Shown here: piece after piece, positions 55,332 to 64,000 of the stretch
Layout: each line of letters begins with the position of its first letter
Numbering within the stretch: position 1 is the first letter of the stretch
From: Phycisphaerae bacterium
GTDB taxonomy: Bacteria > Planctomycetota > Phycisphaerae > UBA1845 > Fen-1342
NCBI GenBank assembly: GCA_028279405.1
Contig: JANQNU010000065.1
Location: 32,877 to 96,876 of the forward strand
Direction of reading: 5' to 3'
DNA length: 64,000 nucleotides
Position numbers and translations under genes: made by a program
The notes under the pieces: model-generated
What the model saw: only the letters and a program-made list of their open reading frames with translations
Database searches by the model: none
Told to the model about the DNA's origin: nothing

Positions 55332-57920
55332 CTACGGTTGGCACGGCTGGCCGCTGGTGACGGCGTTGACGAAGTCGTTGATGTCACCGACCGAGACGTC
55401 GCTCGAGCCGTTGGTGTCATTGGCACAGAGGAAATCGCACGGCGCGACGCCGCCGGGGAACAATGCGTTCCACGCAGCCTCGCCGCCGGTGACGGCCGCC
55501 ACGAAGAAGTTGATGTCGCCGACGGAGACGTTGCCGTCGCAATTGGAGTCACCGCAGTCGCCGCACGGCGGACCGGGGTTGATCGGAATCGTGACGCACT
55601 GGTCGCCGGCGATCTTGGACAGGTCGATGTTGCGCGGCTCGCCCAGGTTGCCGCCGCCACCGAGCGGCGCCAGGAACTGGTTGGACGCGAAATCGTGTCC
55701 GGAGCCGTTGATGAACATCGTCACCTTGAAGTCCTCGGTGGGGTTACCGATGGCCCGCAGCGGGATGCAGATCTCGATACCGGTGGTGACCCCGGAACCG
55801 TCGGACATGCCGTCACCGCCATCGACGCCGGCCGTGTTGGAGTTGTCGAGCGTGACGAGGATCCCGAACGGGTTGCTGCCGCCGGGATCGCGATCGAGCA
55901 GGCCGCCGTTCGTGAAGTTAGCGGCGCGGCCTTCGCCCAGGAAGAGGCCGAAGCCCGGATTGTCGCCGTCGACGAACATATCGACGTAGTTGGCGAACAG
56001 CGACGTACTCGGTCGTGGATCAGAGCCGCCGTGCGACATCGTGAAGTAGAAGTCCGCTTCGAAGCCGGCGTCGAATGTCAGGCCGTTGCCGCTACCGTCA
56101 TCGCCGAGGCGCTGCAGGGCGCCGAAGTCGACGTCGGGGTTCTCGAGACCGATGGTGTTCTGGCCACCGGGGCGGGTGTCGAAGAACAGCTCGAGCTTGT
56201 TGAAGTTGGACTCGAGGTTGCCGGCGATGCACAGGTAGAGCTTGTCAGCGACCACCCGGGCCGAGAGCGAATCCAGCTCGGTTCCGTTGCAGAAGTCGAC
56301 TTGGCCCAACGTGGCGTCGCCGAACTGGGTTTGCGTATCCTGGATGACCAGGGGTGCGCCGTAGATCGGGTCGCACACGCCATCGATCACGGGTACGTCC
56401 GGGTTTGGCGCGCCGCAGGGATCGTTGGAGCAGTCCGTGCCATCGCCGAGGTACTGGCCGCCGTTCTGGTCCGAGCAGGTCAGGAATCCGCCGAGGACGA
56501 GGAAGCAGACGCCGTCGATGCAGCAGGCGCCGGTGACGCACGGATTGGTCTGGCAATCGGTGCCATCGCCGGCGTAGGTACCGTCGAGCATCAGGCATTC
56601 CTCTTCGCGGAGTTCCTGGCACTCGTAGTCGCCGTCGGTCAGGACGCAGCAAGCGCCGGTGGCACATGGGCTGTCGGCGCAGCTGGTTCCGCCGCCGAGG
56701 TACTCACCGTTGTTGTTTTTTACACAGGTAAGCTCATCCGTAACGATGCATGTGGCATCGGGCAGGCAGCAGGCGCCGAAGTTCTGACAGGGGAAGTTCG
56801 AGCAGTCGGTATCGTCACCGACGTAGAACCCGTTCATCGCGGTGCAGTCGCCGAGCGTCTCGACGGTGCACTGGTTACCGACGCAGCAAGCTCCCGAGGC
56901 GTTCTGATCGCACGGGTTGCCGTCGCAGCTTTCACCGTCGCCGAGGTAGGTTCCGCCCTGCCCCGTGCAGTCGGCGCTGCTCAGCACTTCGCACGAGGTG
57001 CCGACGCAGCAGGCGCCGCATGGCGCCTGGTTGACGGAAATCGTAAAGAACTGGTTGAAGAAGATCGTCCCGAAGTCGACGTCGCGCGGCTCGCCGAGGT
57101 TGTCCGCGATCCCGCCAAACTGTCCGGCGAGGCTCTGGTTCGACAGGAAGTCGTGCTGCTGGCCGTTGACCAAAGCGGTGCAGCGGATATCGCCGGCGGG
57201 ATTGCCGAGCGCCGACAATGGGATCGCGAGCTCAAGGCCGGTCACGACGTCGGCGCCGCCGTCGAGCTTGGCACCGAAGCCGCCCGTGACGCCGCCCGTG
57301 TTGCTGTTGTTGATCGTTGCGAGCAGTACCGGGGCGCCTGCGTCGGCGCCGGTCAGTGCACCACCGACCGTCAGGTTGGCAGCGCGGCCCATGCCGGCGA
57401 AGAAGCCGACGCCGGGATTCAGGTCATCGATCCGCAGCTCGGCGTAGTTGACGAACAACTCGTAGCCGTTGCCCTGATCGCTGCCCGAGACGGTGATGTA
57501 GAAGTCGGCCTCGAAGCCGGGATCGAACGTCAGACCGTTTCCGCTACCGTCGTCGCCGAGGCGATTGAGACCGTCGAAATCGACATCCGGGTTGTCGCCG
57601 CGGAGTTGATTCTGTCCGCCGGCGCGGGTGTCGAAGAAGAGCTCGAGGTCGTTGCCGTTGGATTGCAGGTTGCCCGCGATCACGAGGTAGAGCATGCCGT
57701 CGATGACGGTGCCATACGCGGCATCCAACTCGCTGCCGTTTGCAAAATCGACCGTTCCCTGGTCGGCATCGCCGAAGCCCGTCTGCGTGTCCTGCACGGC
57801 CAGCGCCTGGCAATAGAGAGTGTCGGCAACGCCGTCGATGTCCGGGACCACGACCGGCCCGCCGGCAAAGGCGGCGGCACAGCACCCGACTAGCGCGAGA
57901 TTGACGAACGATCGCAACAT
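55332..57920 (-). CDS. Large secreted protein: duplicated DOMON/CBM9-like domain around five GACC cysteine repeats, dockerin-like C-terminus
   Basis: An 862-residue exported protein from ATG 57920 with AAGGAG upstream. The signal is FVNLALVGCCAAAFAGG. A first domain (residues about 20-300: GNLQSNGNDLELFFDTRAGG) and a second (about 510-770: GNLESNFNKLELFFDTRPGG) are homologous to each other and to the neighbouring PEP-CTERM protein. Between them lie five tandem cysteine repeats of about 37-40 residues, each starting GACC and having six Cys (for example GACCVGTSCEVLSSADCTGQ ending DGESCDGNPC). The C-terminus has dockerin-like loops SNCDGNVSVGDINFFVAA and NGSSDVSVGDINDFVNA. An 858-residue open frame on the opposite strand is a shadow. 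Confidence 0.87.
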   Translation of the reverse strand: MLRSFVNLALVGCCAAAFAGGPVVVPDIDGVADTLYCQALAVQDTQTGFGDADQGTVDFANGSELDAAYGTVIDGMLYLVIAGNLQSNGNDLELFFDTRAGGQNQLRGDNPDVDFDGLNRLGDDGSGNGLTFDPGFEADFYITVSGSDQGNGYELFVNYAELRIDDLNPGVGFFAGMGRAANLTVGGALTGADAGAPVLLATINNSNTGGVTGGFGAKLDGGADVVTGLELAIPLSALGNPAGDIRCTALVNGQQHDFLSNQSLAGQFGGIADNLGEPRDVDFGTIFFNQFFTISVNQAPCGACCVGTSCEVLSSADCTGQGGTYLGDGESCDGNPCDQNASGACCVGNQCTVETLGDCTAMNGFYVGDDTDCSNFPCQNFGACCLPDATCIVTDELTCVKNNNGEYLGGGTSCADSPCATGACCVLTDGDYECQELREEECLMLDGTYAGDGTDCQTNPCVTGACCIDGVCFLVLGGFLTCSDQNGGQYLGDGTDCSNDPCGAPNPDVPVIDGVCDPIYGAPLVIQDTQTQFGDATLGQVDFCNGTELDSLSARVVADKLYLCIAGNLESNFNKLELFFDTRPGGQNTIGLENPDVDFGALQRLGDDGSGNGLTFDAGFEADFYFTMSHGGSDPRPSTSLFANYVDMFVDGDNPGFGLFLGEGRAANFTNGGLLDRDPGGSNPFGILVTLDNSNTAGVDGGDGMSDGSGVTTGIEICIPLRAIGNPTEDFKVTMFINGSGHDFASNQFLAPLGGGGNLGEPRNIDLSKIAGDQCVTIPINPGPPCGDCGDSNCDGNVSVGDINFFVAAVTGGEAAWNALFPGGVAPCDFLCANDTNGSSDVSVGDINDFVNAVTSGQPCQP

Positions 57921-58355
57921 AACTACGTGCTCCTTTTCCTGGGTGCGCGCCCGATGGTCGCTCGCGATGCCCGATTGGGCGCACAGAACGAATGAGATGG
58001 TTCCGGGAGCGAACCGCGACGAGACGTGCCTGGGGCATATACGCTCAGCTGGCAATCTTCGGCGGGCGGCGCTCCGGAGACGAATTCAAGCCCGTACGTT
58101 TCGACGGACACCGTGCGTTCTCGAGAGGGGTCGCTTCTTTCCGTTCCCTGACGCTCGAATTACACACTATAGTAAGCGCTTTCAGGATATCTGGCCGCTG
58201 GCGCAAAGTAAAGCTATAATGACCTTTGGACTAATTGCGCTCGAATTAATTGAAAGCTTGCGTGATCCGTAACTGAGAACCACAATGGGACGTCTGTGCC
58301 GCGCATCTCGCACCTGTCTTCCGGCGGCGGCGCCTTTCCGGATCGGAGCTCTTTC
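57921..58355. other. Gap upstream of divergent secreted-protein genes
   Basis: About 435 noncoding bases between the divergent GACC-repeat and prepilin-like genes. A TATAAT occurs at 58215-58220 on the plus strand, but no good -35 accompanies it. No gene supported. Confidence 0.5.
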
Positions 58356-59438
58356 ATGACCCCACAACGTGTCTCGTCACAGCCTTTGCGAGGCCTATGC
58401 CGACCGGCACTAAGAGCCGGATTCACCCTCATCGAACTCCTCGTCGTCGTCGCGATCATCTCCCTGCTGATTTCCATTCTCCTGCCCAGTCTCGGCGAGG
58501 CGCGCAATCAAGCCAAACGCGTGCGCTGCGGCGCCAACCAGCACGCGTTCGGTCAGGCCGTGGCCACCTGTTGGGCGGAGAACAACGAGTACGGACCGAC
58601 CTGGGACGACGGCGAATCAGCCGAGGCGGCGAGTGCGGCGCGCTGGCGCTTGTATACCTGGACGGACGTGCTGTTCGACGCCGGGTATCTCGGCGATGCC
58701 GCGGTGGCGTTCTGCCCTTCGGACAAACTGCCCGATAATCCCGTGCTGGAGTTGGCTACCAACCCCAATTGGCAGCGATACCGCTGGGTCGAGCAGCCGG
58801 GTCGCAATGAGAATCCCCGTCAGGGCTTTGCCGGCAGCTACGGCATCAACGTGTACATGCACGGGAACTTCCGGGAAGACCGCTATCAGGACGCCGCTCG
58901 GCAGGTGTTCGCTGCTGATGGCTGGTGGCCCTGGTTCGGGAACATCAATGCGGCCTGGGTGATGGCGCCTGCCGTGACGGGCAGCCCGCCGATCCACCCC
59001 TGGCCGAACGCGGGCTCACGCGTGGCCTGGCGCCACGGTCGGCGGTTCCGCACTGTGGTGCTGTACAACGACGGGCATACCGGCGTGCTCGAACCCAAGC
59101 GGCCCGCATCACTTTCCGACCTGTTCTACAAAACGGTCGACACGGTCCAGACGTTCACATTCCTTCCCGGTGAGTCCTCCACCCGCGACTACGCGAACCC
59201 TTACGGCGAAGGCGGAAACTCGCAGAACCCGGAACGGATCGTCGCGTTCGAAGGCCGTCTCGCGAAGTTTGCGAAGGCCAAAGCGAATCCCGGAACCGTC
59301 GGTCGCAACTACGGCCGCGGGGGCATGGGCTCCGACGCCTGGCACCCGAACGGCATGCCTTCCGAATTGATCGCGAATTGGCGCACCGACAACAACGCGT
59401 GGACCAAGTTGCCCGACGGCGGTCTGGAGCGGTTCTAG
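58356..59438 (+). CDS. Prepilin-type N-terminal methylation protein (pseudopilin-like, DUF1559-like)
   Basis: A 360-residue protein from ATG 58356 with GGAG nine bases upstream; the frame opens 20 codons earlier. The N-terminal type IV pilin cleavage and methylation motif is [20 protein letters not shown], with Gly at -1 and Glu at +5, followed by the membrane helix. The globular part contains [19 protein letters not shown] and the [13 protein letters not shown] segment. Similar proteins are abundant in planctomycetes (H-X9-DG-type, DUF1559-like). It likely sits in the inner membrane or a pseudopilus. The following zinc-ribbon gene starts two bases after its stop. Confidence 0.87.
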   Translation: MTPQRVSSQPLRGLCRPALRAGFTLIELLVVVAIISLLISILLPSLGEARNQAKRVRCGANQHAFGQAVATCWAENNEYGPTWDDGESAEAASAARWRLYTWTDVLFDAGYLGDAAVAFCPSDKLPDNPVLELATNPNWQRYRWVEQPGRNENPRQGFAGSYGINVYMHGNFREDRYQDAARQVFAADGWWPWFGNINAAWVMAPAVTGSPPIHPWPNAGSRVAWRHGRRFRTVVLYNDGHTGVLEPKRPASLSDLFYKTVDTVQTFTFLPGESSTRDYANPYGEGGNSQNPERIVAFEGRLAKFAKAKANPGTVGRNYGRGGMGSDAWHPNGMPSELIANWRTDNNAWTKLPDGGLERF

Positions 59439-59440
59439 GC

Positions 59441-59848
59441 ATGAAGAACTTCTTTCTCGGCGCCATTCTGATCATTGCGGTCGCGGCCTCGGGTTTCTTT
59501 TTCGTACGGGCGCAACGTGCCGGACAGCTCGAGGAAGGACGTGAAACGGCCGGCGTCTGCCTCGCTTGTGAACAGGAAGTCGTCGTCAAGCATCGCTTCG
59601 ACGAAGGCGCTCCGTTCAATTGCAGCGCATGTGGCGAGAAGGCTGTCTTCCCGTGGATGTTTTGCTACGAGTGCAACTACAAGTTCGTACCTGATCTCGA
59701 GATGCTTCCCGGGACCAACGAACCGAATTTCCCGCTCCAGCCGCAATGTCGGCATTGCAAGTGTTATCAGGTAACCTACTACGACAAGGCGTTCTTCGGC
59801 GATCAGGTCGCCGGGCACGCCAAGCTGCCGTCGCGAGAGGCCAGGTAA
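59441..59848 (+). CDS. Membrane-anchored zinc-ribbon protein
   Basis: A 135-residue protein from ATG 59441, two bases after the stop of the pseudopilin-like gene, so they are translationally linked. One N-terminal helix (NFFLGAILIIAVAASGFFFV) is followed by a soluble part with four Cys pairs: CLACEQ, CSACGE, CYECNY and CRHCKC. These could bind two zinc ions. I do not recognise a family. The pairing suggests a role with the pseudopilin-like product, but no direct evidence exists. Confidence 0.7.
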   Translation: MKNFFLGAILIIAVAASGFFFVRAQRAGQLEEGRETAGVCLACEQEVVVKHRFDEGAPFNCSACGEKAVFPWMFCYECNYKFVPDLEMLPGTNEPNFPLQPQCRHCKCYQVTYYDKAFFGDQVAGHAKLPSREAR

Positions 59849-59899
59849 ACGGTCGCTGCGACGTCCGCGAATCCGAATCCAAAAAACATCGGCGAGGGT

Positions 59900-61096
<1,197 letters not shown>

Positions 61097-61425
61097 GCGA
61101 ACGTGCCCTACTGGCGTCGATTGCCAGACACTTCACAAAACGAGCGTCAAGCGCAAGCGAGGGGATATCGAACCGCACGACCGATAAGCCCATGGTCGAT
61201 TCGTTAGAACCATTTGGGATCAGGCGTCCATCTGAGTACGATGGTCCGATCGAAGCGAGCATATCGGGACGAGTGAGCATGGAGACGTCGGCATAGATCG
61301 TCGTTCCGGTCGATTCTTCCCATTCTTGCATGCGGTCAGCGCACTGGCTGATCGTTACGACGAACCGTTCGGCGGTCCGCCGACGGATGTTCGCGCTCCA
61401 GCATTGGCAGAGGTTTATTGAGGAG
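61097..61425. other. Gap between the ATPase and the tail-fibre-like gene
   Basis: About 330 noncoding bases. It contains a REP-like element at 61140-61166 and nothing else supported. Confidence 0.5.
61140..61166 (+). repeat. REP-like element, copy 2
   Basis: Reads ACGAGCGTCAAGCGCAAGCG followed by AGGGGAT. It shares the AGCGC(A/G)AGCGA core with copies at 25626 and 63981, and its CGAGCGTCA(A)GCG start also resembles the GC-rich insert of the tRNA-Ser repeats. Confidence 0.6.
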
Positions 61426-63879
61426 ATGAACGTGATCAATCGGTGGGTAGCACGCGTTTGGATGATCGGATTGGTTTGGTGTGTGGGCGTCGTCCCGTGG
61501 GCGTCGGCGTCGGAGTCGCGGTTCACCTATCAGGGCGTTCTCAACATGAATGGCGTTCCACTGACCGGCACGGCCGACTTCCAATTGTCGCTGTACTTTT
61601 CGCCGGTCGGTGGCTCCCAGTTCGGCAGCACGGTCGACGCCGACGACGTGATGGTCGAGAACGGTCTCTTCGAGATCGAGGTCGACTTCGGATCCCGCGC
61701 GTTCCTGACCGCGCCGCGCTTTATCGAGGTCGCGGTCCGCGCGCCCGCCGGTGCCGGCCCCTACACGACGTTGACGCCGCGCCAGGCGGTGAACGCGACG
61801 CCGTTCTCGTCGAGTACGCGCGGCGTGACCGTGACCGCAGGCGAGTTGGTAGGCCTCGGCACCAACACGCCGGACGTACGACTCGAGGTCCTGAGCTTCG
61901 ACACGGAAGCCGCGCGCCTGGTTCGCGAGGACGTGGTCTCGAACGCCCCGATCGAAGTGCTGGCGTTGCACGCGCTCGGCGAAAAAGGCATCGACGACGG
62001 CTTCGGCGGCAGCCTCGGTTTCTACCTGCAGGACTCGGACTTCGACATCCGCCATGCCGGCGCCATCGATGTCGACTGGTCGAGCGCCGACGCCACGAAT
62101 CCAACCGCTGACATGACCTTCCGGATCAGAGGGTCCGACCCTGTGCCGACCGAGCGGATGCGAATCCTGGGCAATGGCCAGGTGGGTATCGGAACGACCT
62201 CGCCGGCGGCACAGCTCGGCGTCGAGGGCCTCAACCAGCCGGGCGCCAGCATTCGGCGGCGGCAGTTGGCCGGCAATGCAGTCATCGACGTGTTGAATCT
62301 GACCGCGCGCACCTCGACCGTTGTGAACGATAACTTCGGCGGCGCGCTCAACTTTCAGCTGCAAAACTTCAGCGGAGCGTTCGTGAACGCTGCCCAGCTC
62401 GTGACACGCTGGAGTGACGTTTCGCAAAATGAGCTGGATCTGATCATTGGCTCACGACTCAGCAACGGTTCGCTGCCCCCGCGTATGATCTTCCGCGGCG
62501 ACGGATTCGTCGGGATCGGTCGGGGTTCCCCGGTTCTCTCGACCGAAAGGGTTGGAATCGACGTTGAAACAAGAGACGCCGAATTCGGCGGAATGCTCGT
62601 AAACGCGACCCACCCAGGCGGCCGACCCTACATTGGCCTGGCGGTCGACGGTATTCAGAAGATGCGACAGTACTTTTCGCCCGGCAGCGATGCTTGGCAT
62701 ATGACCGTCGGTGTAGGCAACATGTCGATGGAGGCCGATACCGGGCACGTCTCGGTGGGGCACTTCTCGCCGCAGGGCCGGTTCGACGTCGTCGGATTCA
62801 ACGAAATCAGCGGCCGCTTTCAGCGACAGGATGATACCGGCAACAGCATCCTGGACGTGCTGGACGTCGTTGCTCGGTCCACGTCCACCATTTCGCCCGG
62901 TTTCGGTGCAAGGTTGAACTTCAAGATGGAAGCGCCAAACGGTGCGATCGGCACCGACGGTGCGATCCAGGTCGAATACATCGATCCGACGGTCGCGGAC
63001 GCGGAGACGCGGATGACTTTTCGGCTACGCGACGGCCAGCAGATACAAGATCGGCTGACAATCTTCAGCGATGACTACGCCCAGCTCGGCGAAGGAGTTG
63101 GGCTGGGATCCACGGACGCCTTCGTGGTTCACACCGAGCGGACTGGCTTCGGCGGTATCACCATGAACACGGCCGCTGGCGGCCGGCCGTACTACGGATA
63201 TGGAGATGGCGGGAGCTTTCGGGCGTTCTCATACACCGATGGCGATTTCTGGCGTCTCGATGCCGGTGGTTTCGTTCGTCTTTCGGTCGACCGCAGTAAT
63301 GGATTCGTCGGAATCGGCGACCCGACACCCGATGAACGGCTGGATGTCTTCGGTGACGCGATTGTGACCGGGACCCTCTCGAAGGGCGGCGGGTCGTTCA
63401 AGATCGACCATCCGCTCGATCCCGAGAACAAGTACCTCTACCACTCGTTCGTCGAATCGCCGGACATGATGAACGTCTACAACGGCAACGTGCGGACCGA
63501 CGGCAACGGCTACGCGACGATCGATCTGCCGGACTGGTTTGAAGCGTTGAATCGCGATTTCCGCTACCAATTGACGGTGATTGACGAAGCGAACAACGAC
63601 TCATTCGTGATGGCGAAGGTCATTCGTGGCGTTGCCGAAAGTGCGTTCACCATCCGCACCAGCGAACCGAACACGCAAGTGTCGTGGCAGGTCACCGGCA
63701 TTCGTCAGGATAAGTTCGCCGACGCAAACCGCATCCCGGTCGAGGAATGGAAGAACCAAGAGAACCGCGGCAAGTACCTGCACCCGACCGCCTGGAACAA
63801 GGCGGACTCCAAGGGTGAGGATTGGGTCGATCCCGCCTCAAGAACGCAGATGCCGCCAGTGGGCGACACGCAACAGTAG
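61426..63879 (+). CDS. Secreted tail-fibre-like protein
   Basis: An 817-residue exported protein. ATG 61426 is used, but AGGAG ends directly before it; GTG 61432 (VINRWVARVW) has better six-base spacing and may be the real start. The signal is WMIGLVWCVGVVPWASAS. The mature start (FTYQGVLNMNGVPLTGTADF) is a common planctomycete opening. Repeated tail-fibre signatures follow: VGIGTTSPAAQLGVEG, GFVGIGDPTPDERLDVFG and three FGG.LNF/LGF strands. The C-terminal domain (KIDHPLDPENKYLYHSFVES, then SWQVTGIRQD) is seen in tail-fibre-like proteins of several phyla. No S74 chaperone domain is visible. Role unknown. Confidence 0.82.
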   Translation: MNVINRWVARVWMIGLVWCVGVVPWASASESRFTYQGVLNMNGVPLTGTADFQLSLYFSPVGGSQFGSTVDADDVMVENGLFEIEVDFGSRAFLTAPRFIEVAVRAPAGAGPYTTLTPRQAVNATPFSSSTRGVTVTAGELVGLGTNTPDVRLEVLSFDTEAARLVREDVVSNAPIEVLALHALGEKGIDDGFGGSLGFYLQDSDFDIRHAGAIDVDWSSADATNPTADMTFRIRGSDPVPTERMRILGNGQVGIGTTSPAAQLGVEGLNQPGASIRRRQLAGNAVIDVLNLTARTSTVVNDNFGGALNFQLQNFSGAFVNAAQLVTRWSDVSQNELDLIIGSRLSNGSLPPRMIFRGDGFVGIGRGSPVLSTERVGIDVETRDAEFGGMLVNATHPGGRPYIGLAVDGIQKMRQYFSPGSDAWHMTVGVGNMSMEADTGHVSVGHFSPQGRFDVVGFNEISGRFQRQDDTGNSILDVLDVVARSTSTISPGFGARLNFKMEAPNGAIGTDGAIQVEYIDPTVADAETRMTFRLRDGQQIQDRLTIFSDDYAQLGEGVGLGSTDAFVVHTERTGFGGITMNTAAGGRPYYGYGDGGSFRAFSYTDGDFWRLDAGGFVRLSVDRSNGFVGIGDPTPDERLDVFGDAIVTGTLSKGGGSFKIDHPLDPENKYLYHSFVESPDMMNVYNGNVRTDGNGYATIDLPDWFEALNRDFRYQLTVIDEANNDSFVMAKVIRGVAESAFTIRTSEPNTQVSWQVTGIRQDKFADANRIPVEEWKNQENRGKYLHPTAWNKADSKGEDWVDPASRTQMPPVGDTQQ

Positions 63880-64000
63880 GCGCCACGCCGGTTACGGTAC
63901 CCCATTCCTTCCAGGGATGGGGGACTGACGAGCACCTCCATCCCGTCCCCCACCCCAAAATGGGGTGGGGCACCAACTCGACGAGCCCCGAGCGCAAGCG
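63880..64000. repeat. Repeat-rich end: GGGGTGGGG palindrome copy 2 and REP-like copy 3
   Basis: CCCCACCCC (63948-63956) and GGGGTGGGG (63962-63970) repeat the arms found at 28687-28708. ACGAGCCCCGAGCGCAAGCG fills 63981-64000 and is cut by the window end. A weaker hairpin CCCCATTCCT/AGGGATGGGG lies at 63900-63924, after the gene stop, and may be terminator-like. Confidence 0.6.

Noticed and set aside
55317..57893. 858-residue open frame on the plus strand
   Set aside because: It is fully antisense to the GACC-repeat gene, has no signal or domain pattern, and its Asp/Val/Ala-rich composition is that of a GC-rich shadow frame.
58215..58220. TATAAT as promoter of the prepilin-like gene
   Set aside because: No -35 hexamer at the right distance and it lies 136 bases before the start codon; kept only as a note.

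Overview
The window reads as chromosomal DNA of a high-GC Planctomycetota bacterium, most likely Phycisphaerae-like. This rests on several sequence habits seen together: PEP-CTERM tails ending LALRRRR, dockerin-like C-termini with paired VSVGDIN/VTVSDIN loops, a [22 protein letters not shown] prepilin-type leader, CxxCGYDLRG zinc ribbons, CRTAC1/FG-GAP giants and GACC cysteine repeats. Outer-membrane features (a beta-barrel ending in Phe, lipoprotein signals, LspA) indicate a diderm envelope. No transposase, integrase, phage module, CRISPR array or rRNA is visible.

Layout. 1-5.5 kb: partial gamma-glutamyltransferase, a YlbF-like protein overlapping a GT39 membrane glycosyltransferase, and two small unknowns. 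5.5-12.5 kb: a minus-strand run of two large secreted FG-GAP/VCBS proteins, a cupin and an S1/P1-like zinc nuclease. 12.7-17.3 kb: tRNA-Pro(GGG), tRNA-Ser(GCT), a tandem 148/149-bp repeat carrying tRNA-Ser 3' ends, then a DUF4386-like membrane protein, an AT-richer orphan, SseB-like and a thioredoxin-fold lipoprotein. 17.5-20.9 kb: a baeRF-type release-factor homologue followed by small exported proteins, two of them paralogous. 21-28.3 kb: a REC-PAS-GGDEF-EAL signalling protein, a P-loop kinase-like protein, an AraC regulator, PilZ, YjbQ, a UVR-motif protein and RsmD.

28.7-38.9 kb: a cell-envelope locus. On the minus strand, in transcription order, lie two small lipoproteins, a TPR plus beta-barrel outer-membrane protein, a FecR-like exported protein and a 1795-residue secreted protein with Ig-like, CARDB-like and calcium-repeat regions and a C-terminal anchor. 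A plus-strand PEP-CTERM protein follows. This locus is the best candidate for an undescribed surface system. 39-43 kb: MFS transporter, AraC regulator and an FG-GAP/dockerin-like protein. 43-52.7 kb: housekeeping genes, namely an RlmL-like methyltransferase, dnaG, rpoD (with a clear terminator), a serine hydrolase, lspA and an archaeal/eukaryotic-type proS.

53-64 kb: mostly secreted proteins: a dockerin-like protein, a PEP-CTERM protein and a large relative with two copies of the same domain around five GACC repeats, a pseudopilin-like protein, a zinc-ribbon protein, an orphan MalK/UgpC-type ATPase and a tail-fibre-like protein. At least three families of short palindromic repeats are scattered in the gaps. 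All functions are inferred by reading the sequence; no database search was run.
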